Source: Phycisphaeraceae bacterium (GTDB taxonomy: Bacteria; Planctomycetota; Phycisphaerae; Phycisphaerales; UBA1924). Taken from it: a stretch of 32,488 nucleotides of DNA. The translations under genes and the position numbers were made by a program. The stretch's first letter is position 1; each line of letters opens with the position of its first letter. A model generated the notes under the pieces. The model saw only the letters and a program-made list of their open reading frames with translations, made no database searches and was not told the origin of the DNA. The stretch lies in contig JAJTGZ010000024.1 of NCBI GenBank assembly GCA_021299385.1, positions 1 through 32,488 on the forward strand, read 5' to 3'. Positions 24,283 to 32,195 of this stretch are shown piece by piece.

Positions 24283-25431
24283 CTACGCGTGCTGGTGGCT
24301 CCCCGCCGCCGATCCGCTCTGCAAACCCGCCTCCCGACCCATCCCCAGCGAGTGCGTCGCCCAGCTATCACGCTGCTGCCGCAGCAGCGCAGGCATCTCC
24401 GCATACAGATGATCAAACATCTCCTCCCGCTTGGGCGCAGGCCAGTTGAGCACCTTGTCGACAACCTCCTTGACCATCACCTCCGCCCGCTCCTGCTCGG
24501 CCTTCTGCTTGCCGGCGTCCCACAGGCCCTTGCTCTCAAGGTACAAACGCACGCGGATCATCGGGTCCTTGCTCCGCCAAGCCTCCACCTCGTTCTGGTC
24601 GCGGTACCGCCGCGCGTCGTCGGCCGTCGTGTGGTCGGCCAGCCGGTACGTAATGCACTCGATCAGCGTAACGCCCCCGCCCGCACGCGCACGCTCACGC
24701 GCGTCGTACACCGCCTTGTACACCGCAAACAAATCATTCCCGTCCACCTGCTGCACCTGCGCCCCATACGCCAAGCCCTTCTGCGCAATCGTCTCACTGG
24801 CCATCTGGCTCTCACGTGGCACGCTGATCGCCCACTGATTATTCTGGCAAAAGAAAATGCACGGCACATTGAACACCGTCGCAAAGTTCATCGCCTCATG
24901 AAAATCCCCCTCGCTCGTCGCCCCGTCCCCAAAGTACGTGATCACCACACGGTCCTCACGACGCATCTTCGCCGCCCACGCGATACCCGTCGCGTGCAGC
25001 ATCTGCGTCCCGATCGGCACCGCGATCGGCGTCACCTGCACGCCCGGCGGGAAATGGTTCCCACGCTCATCGCCCGACCAATACAGCAGCACGCTCGCCA
25101 TCGGCACCCCGTGCATGAACATCGCCGCGTTCTCCCGATAGCACGGCACGATCCAGTCCACACCCGCCCGCATCGCAAACCCAGAACCCAACGCGCACGC
25201 CTCCTGACCCTTGTTCTGCGGGTACGTGTGCATCCGCCCAGACCGCTGCAACTTAAACGCAATCTCATCAAGCTGCCGACACTCGATCATCCGCTGGTAC
25301 AAGTGCAACACCTGCTGATCAGTCAATATCCCCGGCGTCCCGGGGGCCGTCAGCGAGGCGTCCAACTTCCCCTCCTCGTCAAGGATCTGCAGGTATTCGA
25401 TCTTCGCCGTGTACGCCGTGCGGATGGGCAT
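24283..25431 (-). CDS. pdhA: Pyruvate dehydrogenase E1 component, alpha subunit
   Basis: A 382-aa alpha subunit. ATG 25431 follows GAGGAG. Family blocks are LYQRMIECRQLDEIAFKLQR, GRMHTYPQNKGQEACALG and WIVPCYRENAAMF, and the thiamine diphosphate motif from FGDGATSEGD (168) to QNNQWAIS, with the closing NN at 197-198. The phosphorylation-loop region CITYRLADHTTADDARRY follows. A His/Gly/Ala-rich tail (about 360-382) is variable. It pairs with PdhB to feed pyruvate into acetyl-CoA, handing acetyl groups to a lipoyl E2 not present here. The upstream 499 bp holds its promoter; a minus-strand TATACT at 25591-25586 is a candidate -10 box. Confidence 0.95.
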   Translation of the reverse strand: MPIRTAYTAKIEYLQILDEEGKLDASLTAPGTPGILTDQQVLHLYQRMIECRQLDEIAFKLQRSGRMHTYPQNKGQEACALGSGFAMRAGVDWIVPCYRENAAMFMHGVPMASVLLYWSGDERGNHFPPGVQVTPIAVPIGTQMLHATGIAWAAKMRREDRVVITYFGDGATSEGDFHEAMNFATVFNVPCIFFCQNNQWAISVPRESQMASETIAQKGLAYGAQVQQVDGNDLFAVYKAVYDARERARAGGGVTLIECITYRLADHTTADDARRYRDQNEVEAWRSKDPMIRVRLYLESKGLWDAGKQKAEQERAEVMVKEVVDKVLNWPAPKREEMFDHLYAEMPALLRQQRDSWATHSLGMGREAGLQSGSAAGSHQHA

Positions 25432-25930
25432 GGTTACTCCTCGGTTCGATGGTCGCAGGGAAACAGATCGGTGCTGCGTCAGGGCCTGCCCACGTGCCGG
25501 GCAACCGCCAAGACGATGGTGTAAGGCAACAGAACGGGGGCAGGCACAACGCCCAAATCAAAGGCACAGCAAGTCAACAAGCCCCCAGTATAGTGGCCCC
25601 TGCCCACCCCCGCCCGGCAAAGAGAAGAGGTTTGCAGAGGGGGCAAAGGTAAGCGGACAAACGCGGAGCAAGGCAGAGGCATGGCTCCAATTGCCTGATT
25701 CAGTTCAATACCTCTCGCACCGGCACACTTCGCCACTTTGCCACTTTGCCACTCCTCCCCAATCCTTCACTCCGCCCCCCTCCGCCCCCTCCGCGAACCT
25801 CTCCTCTTCCCCACCCCCACATACGGCAAATGTTCGCATCTGCCCACCCCCAACCACCTTGCCCCCACCCACCCCCGGTGCTATCATCCCGACCAATAGA
25901 GCAGGGCCAGAGGCCCGTAAGGATTGATCC
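25432..25930. other. Divergent intergenic region (pdhA / rpsO) rich in degenerate repeats
   Basis: No supported gene. It holds three 8-bp ACTTTGCC-type units (25727-25750) and an imperfect inverted repeat: a 30-nt purine-rich arm near 25620-25649 (GAGGTTTGCAGAGGGGGC core) matches the reverse complement of about 25779-25808 at 25 of 30 positions. A pyrimidine-rich tract (25750-25880) precedes the rpsO promoter. Short frames here are low-complexity. Confidence 0.6.
25859..25887 (+). promoter_or_regulatory. rpsO promoter, -35 TTGCCC and -10 TATCAT
   Basis: TTGCCC (25859-25864) and TATCAT (25882-25887) are 17 nt apart. Transcription would start about 36 nt before the rpsO ATG, leaving room for the AAGGA ribosome site. 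Confidence 0.55.
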
Positions 25931-26200
25931 ATGCCCAGCAGCGCAGAGCAGAAGACCACGTTGATCAAAAACTTCCAGACCTCCACCACCGACACCGGCT
26001 CCCCGGCTGTCCAGATCGCGCTGCTCACCGAGCGCATCAACGACCTGGCCGAGCACCTCAAAGCCCATAAAAAAGACTTCCACAGCCGGCGTGGCCTCGT
26101 CATGATGGCCGCCAAGCGCAACCGCCTGCTCAAGTACCTCGCCATCGCCGACCGCCCCCGCTACCTCGACCTCATCGCCAAACTCGGCCTCCGCAAGTAA
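25931..26200 (+). CDS. rpsO: Ribosomal protein S15
   Basis: 89 aa, exactly the family length. ATG 25931 follows AAGGA at 7-nt spacing. S15 binds the central domain of 16S rRNA early in small-subunit assembly. Recognisable stretches are [42 protein letters not shown] with the RNA-contacting HxxDxxSRRGL motif, and [25 protein letters not shown] strong terminator follows, then pnp, the common bacterial rpsO-pnp order. No pseudoknot-type autoregulatory leader is evident in the short 5' region. Confidence 0.97.
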   Translation: MPSSAEQKTTLIKNFQTSTTDTGSPAVQIALLTERINDLAEHLKAHKKDFHSRRGLVMMAAKRNRLLKYLAIADRPRYLDLIAKLGLRK

Positions 26201-26208
26201 GCCCCCCG

Positions 26209-26243
26209 CAAGCCCGCGCCAACATCGCGGGCTTGTTTCTTTC
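26209..26243 (+). terminator. Rho-independent terminator after rpsO
   Basis: CAAGCCCGCG (26209-26218) pairs perfectly with CGCGGGCTTG (26226-26235) around 7 nt and is followed by TTTCTTTC. Confidence 0.88.
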
Positions 26244-26532
26244 TGGCACACACCACCTCGCCCCAGGCCGCCCAAACCGCGGCCAGGCGCATTTGAGTTG
26301 CAGGCAACGCGCCCGCAACCACAACAACCGGGGCCACCGCCAAATCCGTGGCAGAGGACACCGATCGCCCGGCTACACGCCCGACGCTCCGTGTCTCCTG
26401 CCCCTGGCAATGGCTACAGCCCCCACGCCCATGCGCGCGATGCCCGCACGGCGTGCCTGACCAGGCTCGCAGGCGCACCAAATCGGCCCACTACCGGGCC
26501 CCCCGCGCGCCTCTTGCACAAGGGCTCCTCTC
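26244..26532 (+). other. pnp upstream region, no gene supported
   Basis: About 290 bp between the rpsO terminator and pnp. It contains a small palindrome GTTGCAGGCAAC near 26296 and GC-rich sequence without a protein-like frame. As rpsO ends in a terminator, a pnp promoter should lie here. AAGG about 9 nt before ATG 26533 is the only ribosome-site candidate. Confidence 0.45.
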
Positions 26533-28725
26533 ATGCCACATATCGCTCTCTCACGCCAGTTCGCCGGGCGAACGCTCACCATCGAGACCGGCAAGGTCGC
26601 CAAGCTCGCTAACGCCGCTGTCGTCCTCACCTTCGGCGGCACTACCGTCCTCGCCGCCGTCGTCCGGGGCAAGGCACGCAACGAGCTCCCCGACTTCCTC
26701 GGCCTGACCATCGACTACCGTGAACGCACCAGCGCAGCCGGCAAGTTCCCAGGCGGCTTCAAAAAGCGCGAAGGCCCACCGAGCGAAAAAGAAACCCTCA
26801 CCATGCGCATGATCGACCGACCGATCAGGCCACTCTTCCCCGACGGGTACTACGACGAGGTCCTCGTCCAGTGCTTCGTCATGAGCCACGACGCCGAGAA
26901 CGATGCCGACGTCCTCGCCGGCACCGCCGCCTCCGCCGCGCTCGCCATCAGCGATGTCCCCTTCGAGGGCCCCATCGCCACCATCCGCGTCGCCCGTGTC
27001 TACACCGACAACGGCCCCCAGTTCGTCTGCAACCCCACCCAGAGCCAGATGGAGTTCAGCGACCTGGACCTCGTCCTCTCCGGGCACAAAGACGGCCTGA
27101 ACATGATCGAGGTCGGCGCAGCCGAGCTCCCCGAGGCCGACGTCCTCGCCGCCATCAAGTTCGGCCAGGCCCACATCGATGAACTCCTCTCCCTTATCGG
27201 CGAGCTCCAAGCCAAAGCAGGCGTCCCCAAAGTCATCGGCGACATCTACCTGCCCACCCCCGAGATCACCGCAAAGGTCGCCGCCGCCGCAGAGGCCAAA
27301 ATGGTCCAGGCCCGCACCATCAAGGGCAAGCAAGACCGCAACAACGCCGTTGACGCCCTCCGCAAAGAGGTCCTCGACACCCACTTCCAGGTCAAGACCG
27401 ACGGCACCTACGCCCAGTTCGCCGACTCCAACAAAGCACGCCTGCTCGCCAAGGACGCCTTCAAACGCCTCGAAGAAAAAGTCACCCGCAGGCTCATCGC
27501 ACTCAACAAAGCCCGCGCCGACGGCCGAGGCCCCACCGAAATCCGACCCATCACAGGCGAGGTCGGCGTCTTCGCTCGCACACACGGCTCCGCCTTCTTC
27601 CAGCGCGGCGAGACCCAGTCGCTCATCTCCGTAACCCTCGGCACCGGCAAAGACGAACAAATCGTCGATGGCCTCCTCCCCGAATACTCCAAAAAGTTCA
27701 TGCTCCACTACAACTTCCCACCCTTTAGCACCGGGGAAGTCAAACGCATCATGGCCCCAGGTCGCCGCGAAATCGGCCACGGCGCGCTCGCCGAACGCAG
27801 CCTCCTGGCCATCCTACCAAGCCCCGAAGAGTTCCCCTACACCATCCGCGTCGTCAGCGATATCACCGAGTCCAACGGCTCATCCAGCATGGCCTCCGTC
27901 TGCGGCGGCTGCCTCGCCCTCATGGACGCCGGCGTCCCCATCAAGGCCATCTGTGCGGGCATCTCCGTCGGACGCTTCACCGACGACCACGGCAACAACG
28001 AAGTCTTCGTCACCGACATCATCGGCGAAGAAGACTTCTTCGGCGATATGGACTTCAAGGTCTCCGGCACACGCAGCGGCATCACCGGCATCCAGCTCGA
28101 CCTCAAGGCCCGAGGCCTCGTCCTCGAACAAGTCGAACGCATCTTCCAGCAGGCCAAGCAGGGCCGCCTCGAAATCATCGACATCATGGAACGCATCATC
28201 GCCAAGCCACGCCCCGACATCAGCGTCCACGCCCCACGACTGGTCACCATCAAAATCAACCCCGAAAAAATCGGCAAACTCATCGGCCCAGGCGGCAAGA
28301 CCATCCGATCCCTCCAAGAGCGCTACGGCATCTCCATCGACGTCGAAGACGACGGCACCGTCACCCTCGCCTCCCCCAACGGCGAGACTATCGCCATGGC
28401 ACGCGGCGAGATCGAGGCCCTCTGCGAAGAAATCAAGGTCGGGGCCGTCTACACAGGAAAGGTCGTCAGCACCAAAGACTTCGGCGCCTTCATCGAACTC
28501 GCACCAGGCACCGACGGCATGTGCCACATCTCCGAACTCGCCGACGGCTTCGTCAAAACCGTCGGCGAGGTCGTCCGCGTCGGCGATGTCGTCAAGGTCA
28601 AGGTCATCCTCGTCGACGAGCAAGGCCGCATCAAACTCTCCCGCAAAGCCGCCATGCGCGACGACGCCGCCGCTGCCGCTGCCCCGCTCGGCGCACAAGC
28701 CCCCGCACCCGCTCCGGTCAACTAA
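26533..28725 (+). CDS. pnp: Polyribonucleotide nucleotidyltransferase (PNPase)
   Basis: A 730-aa trimeric 3'-to-5' phosphorolytic exoribonuclease for mRNA decay. The first RNase PH domain has VLTFGGTTVLAAVV and KREGPPSEKETLTMRMIDRP with RPLFPDGY. An all-helical linker follows (about 215-330), then the catalytic second RNase PH domain (GSAFFQRGETQSLISVTLG, REIGHGALAERSL, SDITESNGSSSMASVCGG and the ligand stretch EEDFFGDMDFKVSGT). The KH domain has IGKLIGPGGKTIRSLQERY; the S1 domain has YTGKVVSTKDFGAFIELAPG and ends GRIKLSRKA. All domains are intact and full length. It follows rpsO as in many bacteria and ends at its own terminator. Confidence 0.97.
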   Translation: MPHIALSRQFAGRTLTIETGKVAKLANAAVVLTFGGTTVLAAVVRGKARNELPDFLGLTIDYRERTSAAGKFPGGFKKREGPPSEKETLTMRMIDRPIRPLFPDGYYDEVLVQCFVMSHDAENDADVLAGTAASAALAISDVPFEGPIATIRVARVYTDNGPQFVCNPTQSQMEFSDLDLVLSGHKDGLNMIEVGAAELPEADVLAAIKFGQAHIDELLSLIGELQAKAGVPKVIGDIYLPTPEITAKVAAAAEAKMVQARTIKGKQDRNNAVDALRKEVLDTHFQVKTDGTYAQFADSNKARLLAKDAFKRLEEKVTRRLIALNKARADGRGPTEIRPITGEVGVFARTHGSAFFQRGETQSLISVTLGTGKDEQIVDGLLPEYSKKFMLHYNFPPFSTGEVKRIMAPGRREIGHGALAERSLLAILPSPEEFPYTIRVVSDITESNGSSSMASVCGGCLALMDAGVPIKAICAGISVGRFTDDHGNNEVFVTDIIGEEDFFGDMDFKVSGTRSGITGIQLDLKARGLVLEQVERIFQQAKQGRLEIIDIMERIIAKPRPDISVHAPRLVTIKINPEKIGKLIGPGGKTIRSLQERYGISIDVEDDGTVTLASPNGETIAMARGEIEALCEEIKVGAVYTGKVVSTKDFGAFIELAPGTDGMCHISELADGFVKTVGEVVRVGDVVKVKVILVDEQGRIKLSRKAAMRDDAAAAAAPLGAQAPAPAPVN

Positions 28726-28754
28726 CCCCCTCGCACCACCAACCAAATCCCTCC

Positions 28755-28785
28755 AACCGCCGCCCCCATGGGCGGCGGTTTTCTT
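28755..28785 (+). terminator. Rho-independent terminator after pnp
   Basis: AACCGCCGCCC (28755-28765) and GGGCGGCGGTT (28770-28780) form an 11-bp stem with a 4-nt loop, followed by TTCTT. Confidence 0.88.
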
Positions 28786-29035
28786 ACACCTGCCCCAGAA
28801 AGGTCTGGCCGGCAGAGCCACCGGGAGGTCCCGTCCTCCAAACCACCCCACAAACACCACAAAAACTACAAAAACCACACAATCTTCTCCCAACTGCAAC
28901 TCCCGCACCTATCCATCGGGTATGCTCCTGCAGGGGCTCGGCACGCAATCCACCCCGTTTCACCTGTCTCAACGGCCTGTGCACCGTCGGCATGCCCACG
29001 ACCCCCCACGCGGGTACACTGAATGGAGATCACAC
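28786..29035 (+). promoter_or_regulatory. Upstream region of the cold-shock gene with -10 TACACT
   Basis: TACACT at 29015-29020 lies 15 nt before ATG 29036, and TGGAGAT lies between as ribosome site, so the predicted leader is very short, unlike the long structured leaders of enterobacterial csp genes. An A/C-rich run (28850-28880) lies upstream. No gene is supported. Confidence 0.45.
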
Positions 29036-29362
29036 ATGAGTGCAACCGACCCAACCCCCGGCAACAACAACCCCATCATCACCAACAACTCCATCACCAA
29101 CGCACACGGCGCCGTCAAGTGGTTTGACCCCAAAAAAGGCTTCGGCTTCATCGTCGGCCCAGAAGGCCAGGACATCTTCGCGCACTACACTCGAATCACC
29201 GGCGAGGGCTTCCGCGTCCTCAAAGACGCCAGCCGCGTCGCCTACGACGCCGAACGCGGCGACAAAGGCTGGTTCGCCACCCGCGTCGTACGCATCGAAA
29301 CCGAAACCCCCAACCCCACACCCACACCCAAGCACACCTACGCACGCACACCGCGACGCTAA
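29036..29362 (+). CDS. Cold-shock-domain protein with extended tails
   Basis: A 108-aa protein: an Asn/Thr-rich lead (1-22), a cold-shock OB fold (24-88), then a Thr/Pro-rich basic tail ending YARTPRR. RNP1 is KGFGFI (34-39) and RNP2 is DIFAHY (46-51), with Ala where Val is usual; AVKWFDPKKGFGFI is the standard CSD opening. Such proteins bind single-stranded RNA or DNA. The second half (VLKDASRVAYDAERGDKGWFATRVVRI) is typical apart from VAYDAE in place of the common V.FE. Its own promoter and ribosome site are visible, and hisS starts 30 nt downstream from its own -10 box. Confidence 0.9.
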   Translation: MSATDPTPGNNNPIITNNSITNAHGAVKWFDPKKGFGFIVGPEGQDIFAHYTRITGEGFRVLKDASRVAYDAERGDKGWFATRVVRIETETPNPTPTPKHTYARTPRR

Positions 29363-29381
29363 GCCCAGTTAGCCCCACGCA

Positions 29382-29387
29382 TACCCT
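29382..29387 (+). promoter_or_regulatory. -10 box TACCCT, 5 nt before hisS ATG
   Basis: TACCCT, CCCCA, ATG 29393; no ribosome site is visible. Confidence 0.45.
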
Positions 29388-29392
29388 CCCCA

Positions 29393-30760
29393 ATGCCCGA
29401 ACCCATCCAGCGACCACCCGGCACGCGAGACTTCTACCCGCTCGACCTCGCTCGCAGACGCTACATCGAAAACGCCTGGCGAACAACCTCCATCCGCCAC
29501 GGCTTTGACGAGATCGACGGGCCGACCTTCGAGCACACCCACCTCTACGCCGTCAAAAGCGGCCCCGGAATCCTCTCGGAAATCTTCCAAGCCTTCAGCG
29601 GCAAGGACGACGCCCAACGCGCCCAAGCCACCGCCGGCCACGCCCCATACGCCCTCCGCCCAGAGTTCACCCCCACACTCGCACGCATGTACGCCGCTCG
29701 CGCAGGCCAACTGCCCAAGCCCACCAAGTGGTTCTGGCAAAGCTCCTGCTTCCGCGCCGAACGCCAGCAACGCGGCCGCCTCCGCGAGTTCCTCCAGTGG
29801 AACTGCGACATCCTCGCCGACGACGACCACACACGCGCAGACGTCGAGTCCATCGCCTGCTGCGTTGACCTCCTGTCAACCCTCGGCCTCACACCCCAAG
29901 ACTGCTCCGTACGCTTCAACCACCGCGGCGTCCTGGCCGACATCCTCCGCGCCTGCAGCGTAACCGACGAGCACATGGACGCCGCATTCATCCTCCTAGA
30001 CCGACGCGAAAAACTCGACAACCAGGCACTCGAAAACCAAGCCTTCGAGTTCGGCCTCCCCCAAGGAGACTTCCCAGACTTCCACCAGTTCCTCTGCAGG
30101 CCACGCGCACGCAACAACGCAACGCCCACCACCATCGCCCAAGAACTCGCCAACCTCCCCCACGGCACCGCCGCGCACCCCTCCATCGCCGGCCCCATCG
30201 TCGCACTCGATAAAGCCCTCCAAAACGCCGACATCGCCGACTGGTGCACACTCGACCTCAACGTCGCACGCGGACTCGCCTACTACACCGGCATGGTCTT
30301 CGAGGTCATCGTCGACAACGAACGCGCCGTCGCAGGCGGCGGCCGATACGACAAACTCATCGAGACCTTCGCCGGCCCACCCACACCCGCCGTCGGCTTC
30401 GGCATGGGCGACGTCGTCCTCTCCCTGATCCTCCAGGACAAAGGCCTCATCCCCACCGATCAACAAATCTCCCGCGACCTCGGCCTCCGCACCGACGCCT
30501 TCGTCCTCTCCAACGGCACACCCGAGGCCGACGCCCTCGTCCCCAACCTCCTCGCCCGCCTCCGACGACTGGGCCTCAACGCACGCCGCAGCTACAAGAC
30601 CACCAAAAACATCGGCAAACTCCTCAAAGATGCCGCCGACGCCGACGCCCGCTACGCCCTCATCATCGAGAGCACCACCGAACTAACCCTCAAAGACCTC
30701 GACAACAACACCCAGACCCGCGGCCAGATCGACGCCCAACTCGACTCCATCACCCCCTAA
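29393..30760 (+). CDS. hisS: Histidyl-tRNA synthetase
   Basis: A 455-aa class II synthetase that charges tRNA-His. It opens PPGTRDFYPLD, with motif 1 around YIENAWRTTSIRHGFDEIDGP, and YALRPEFTPTLARM. Motif 2 is CFRAERQQRGRLREFLQWNCD. The histidine-specific segments are LDLNVARGLAYYTGMVFEV and VAGGGRYDKLIETF, with motif 3 at TPAVGFGMGDVVLSL. The C-terminal anticodon-binding domain (about 365-455) follows. The conserved GR[LF]REF and LARGLxYYTG sequences exclude HisZ. It is followed after 37 nt by an ACT-domain gene with its own -10 box. Confidence 0.95.
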   Translation: MPEPIQRPPGTRDFYPLDLARRRYIENAWRTTSIRHGFDEIDGPTFEHTHLYAVKSGPGILSEIFQAFSGKDDAQRAQATAGHAPYALRPEFTPTLARMYAARAGQLPKPTKWFWQSSCFRAERQQRGRLREFLQWNCDILADDDHTRADVESIACCVDLLSTLGLTPQDCSVRFNHRGVLADILRACSVTDEHMDAAFILLDRREKLDNQALENQAFEFGLPQGDFPDFHQFLCRPRARNNATPTTIAQELANLPHGTAAHPSIAGPIVALDKALQNADIADWCTLDLNVARGLAYYTGMVFEVIVDNERAVAGGGRYDKLIETFAGPPTPAVGFGMGDVVLSLILQDKGLIPTDQQISRDLGLRTDAFVLSNGTPEADALVPNLLARLRRLGLNARRSYKTTKNIGKLLKDAADADARYALIIESTTELTLKDLDNNTQTRGQIDAQLDSITP

Positions 30761-30782
30761 TCACCAACCCCACCCACCTACC

Positions 30783-30788
30783 TACCCT
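30783..30788 (+). promoter_or_regulatory. -10 box TACCCT, 9 nt before ATG 30798
   Basis: TACCCT, CACAAACCT, ATG; no ribosome site. Confidence 0.4.
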
Positions 30789-30797
30789 CACAAACCT

Positions 30798-31280
30798 ATG
30801 TCTCAGGCCCCCACACCCACCGAGACCGCCCGCGGCTACGCCTCCCCCAGCGTAACCCAGTTCTCCATCTTCATGCCCAACCGCGTCGGCAAAATGCACG
30901 AAATGACCAAGGGCTTTGACGACAACATGGTCCGCCTCTGCGCCATGGCCGTCCACGAGGCCTCAGACCACGCCGTCATCCGCATCATCCCCAACAACGC
31001 CGCCGCCGCCCGCCTGATCCTGCACGAGCACAAACTTCCGTTCATGGAAAGCGAGGTCCTGGTCGTCTGCCTCGACGCCGGGCACACCATCACCGGCATG
31101 TGCGAACACCTCCTCCGTGCCGAGCTCTCCATCCGCTTCTCCTACCCCCTCACCGGCTGGTCCGCCGGCATCGCCGCACTCGCACTCGCCGTCGACGACC
31201 TCACCCTCGCCGCCCAAATCCTCCGCCGCAAGGAATACCGCCTCCTCGGCGAAGCCGACCTCCCCAAATACGGCGAGTAA
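30798..31280 (+). CDS. ACT-domain protein
   Basis: A 160-aa protein with an ACT-like fold twice over. The first unit is SVTQFSIFMPNRVGKMHEMTKGF then ITNAH-like alternation (HAVIRIIPNNAAAARLILHE); the second is EVLVVCLDAGHTITGMCEHLLRA, then YPLTGWSAGIAALALAVDD. The MPNRVGKMHEM turn matches the ligand-binding loop of ACT domains, which bind amino acids and regulate metabolism. It is a free-standing regulator with no catalytic domain. Planctomycetes carry such small ACT proteins; the ligand is unknown. The neighbour hisS hints at amino-acid sensing, but that is inference from position only. Confidence 0.75.
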   Translation: MSQAPTPTETARGYASPSVTQFSIFMPNRVGKMHEMTKGFDDNMVRLCAMAVHEASDHAVIRIIPNNAAAARLILHEHKLPFMESEVLVVCLDAGHTITGMCEHLLRAELSIRFSYPLTGWSAGIAALALAVDDLTLAAQILRRKEYRLLGEADLPKYGE

Positions 31281-31307
31281 CAAACTTCTCCACTCTTACC
31301 CGCATCG

Positions 31308-31395
31308 AACCCCTCCCCCGAGGGGAGGGGCAGGGGTGGGGTTGACCTCTTCGAACGCACGATTTGCACCAGCGATCCATAGATCACCCCCAGTC
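31308..31395. repeat. Dispersed G-rich intergenic repeat, copy 2
   Basis: CCCCTCCCC (31310-31318) and GGGGAGGGG (31322-31330) form a 9-bp stem, and four G4 tracts run from 31322 to 31341. The tail (CTTCGAACGCACGAT, then GCGATCCAT) matches copy 1. It lies between convergent genes. Confidence 0.8.
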
Positions 31396-31396
31396 C

Positions 31397-32035
31397 TCAA
31401 CCCCCACCACCCTGCTGCCGCGTAACCCTCTCCACCGCACGCTTGCCCAAGTTGCCGATAAACAAAAAGATCAACAACGACACCCCGATCCCCACACCCC
31501 ACACCCACCGCGGCGAGGCGTTGTCCAACGCCTCGCCCGTGAGCGCCCCGTCAACCAGCGACCCGATCACCACTGCCACGCCCGTCCGCGGAGCCATCCC
31601 CAAAACCGTCCCAACAACAAACGGCCCAAACGGCACCCGCGCCGCCGCCATCGCAAGGTTCGACAACGCAAACGGCGAGTTCGGCGGCAGCCGCAACAAC
31701 GCCACCATCCACATCGTCGATAGCCACGTCCCACCCGCCTGCTTATCACGCACCAACGCATCCCGCACGGCACGTGCACGCGGGTTCCCATCGATCAGGA
31801 CCATCACACGCTCACCCGACGCCGCTCGGGCGATCCAATACCCAATCACCGACGCCCCCGCAAACCCCGCCAGCGCCGCCGGAATCCCAACCTGCCACCC
31901 AAACGCAAAACCACCCAACGCCGACTGCGCATACGTCGGCAGCAACCCCACCCCGGCCAGCAACGCAAACACACCCGTAAAGATCACCACCCCCGTCCCA
32001 TCATGCGACCGCAGCCACGCGCTAATCGTCGGCAT
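31397..32035 (-). CDS. TVP38/TMEM64 (DedA-superfamily) membrane protein, N-terminus possibly lost
   Basis: From ATG 32035 the frame encodes 212 aa of the SNARE-associated (VTT) domain: VIFTGVFALLAGVGLLPTYA, then QSALGGFAFGWQVGIPAALAGFAGASVIGYWIAR, the loop with RLPPNSPFALSNLAMAA and GTVLGMAPRTGVAVVIGS, and a final helix VWGVGIGVSLLIFLFIG. Family members are inner-membrane proteins linked to lipid scrambling or transport. They usually begin with another membrane helix. Upstream at 32088 a convincing start (MSTEPTPPKLSAGEFLRI), with a TACGCT box 10 nt before it, is in a different frame, so a small deletion or frameshift may have removed the first helix. The frame beyond 32035 only translates the G-rich repeat. 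Confidence 0.75.
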   Translation of the reverse strand: MPTISAWLRSHDGTGVVIFTGVFALLAGVGLLPTYAQSALGGFAFGWQVGIPAALAGFAGASVIGYWIARAASGERVMVLIDGNPRARAVRDALVRDKQAGGTWLSTMWMVALLRLPPNSPFALSNLAMAAARVPFGPFVVGTVLGMAPRTGVAVVIGSLVDGALTGEALDNASPRWVWGVGIGVSLLIFLFIGNLGKRAVERVTRQQGGGG

Positions 32036-32123
32036 ATACGCAAAAACTCGCCTGCTGAAAGTTTCGGAGGTGTCGGCTCGGTGCTCATGGCGTAGCAGAG
32101 CGTATGCGAAAGGAAATACAGAA

Positions 32124-32195
32124 ACCCTCCCCCGAGGGGAGGGGCAGGGGTGGGGTTGGCTCCTTCGGCCGCAGCCGATTAATCCAAGATCACCC
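32124..32195. repeat. Dispersed G-rich intergenic repeat, copy 3
   Basis: Four G4 tracts at 32136-32155 and a CCCTCCCC arm at 32125 repeat the copy 2 core. The tail keeps CTTCGGCCGCAG but then diverges. Confidence 0.75.

Noticed and set aside
24160-25524. 454-codon plus-strand open frame over pdhA
   Set aside because: Opposite a clear pdhA gene; composition Arg/His/Leu with no domain.
26551-29035. Large open frames overlapping pnp on both strands, including the extension of the cold-shock frame upstream of 29036
   Set aside because: Ser/Pro-rich or Asp/Gly-rich shadow translations of the pnp coding sequence; the pnp domains are complete.
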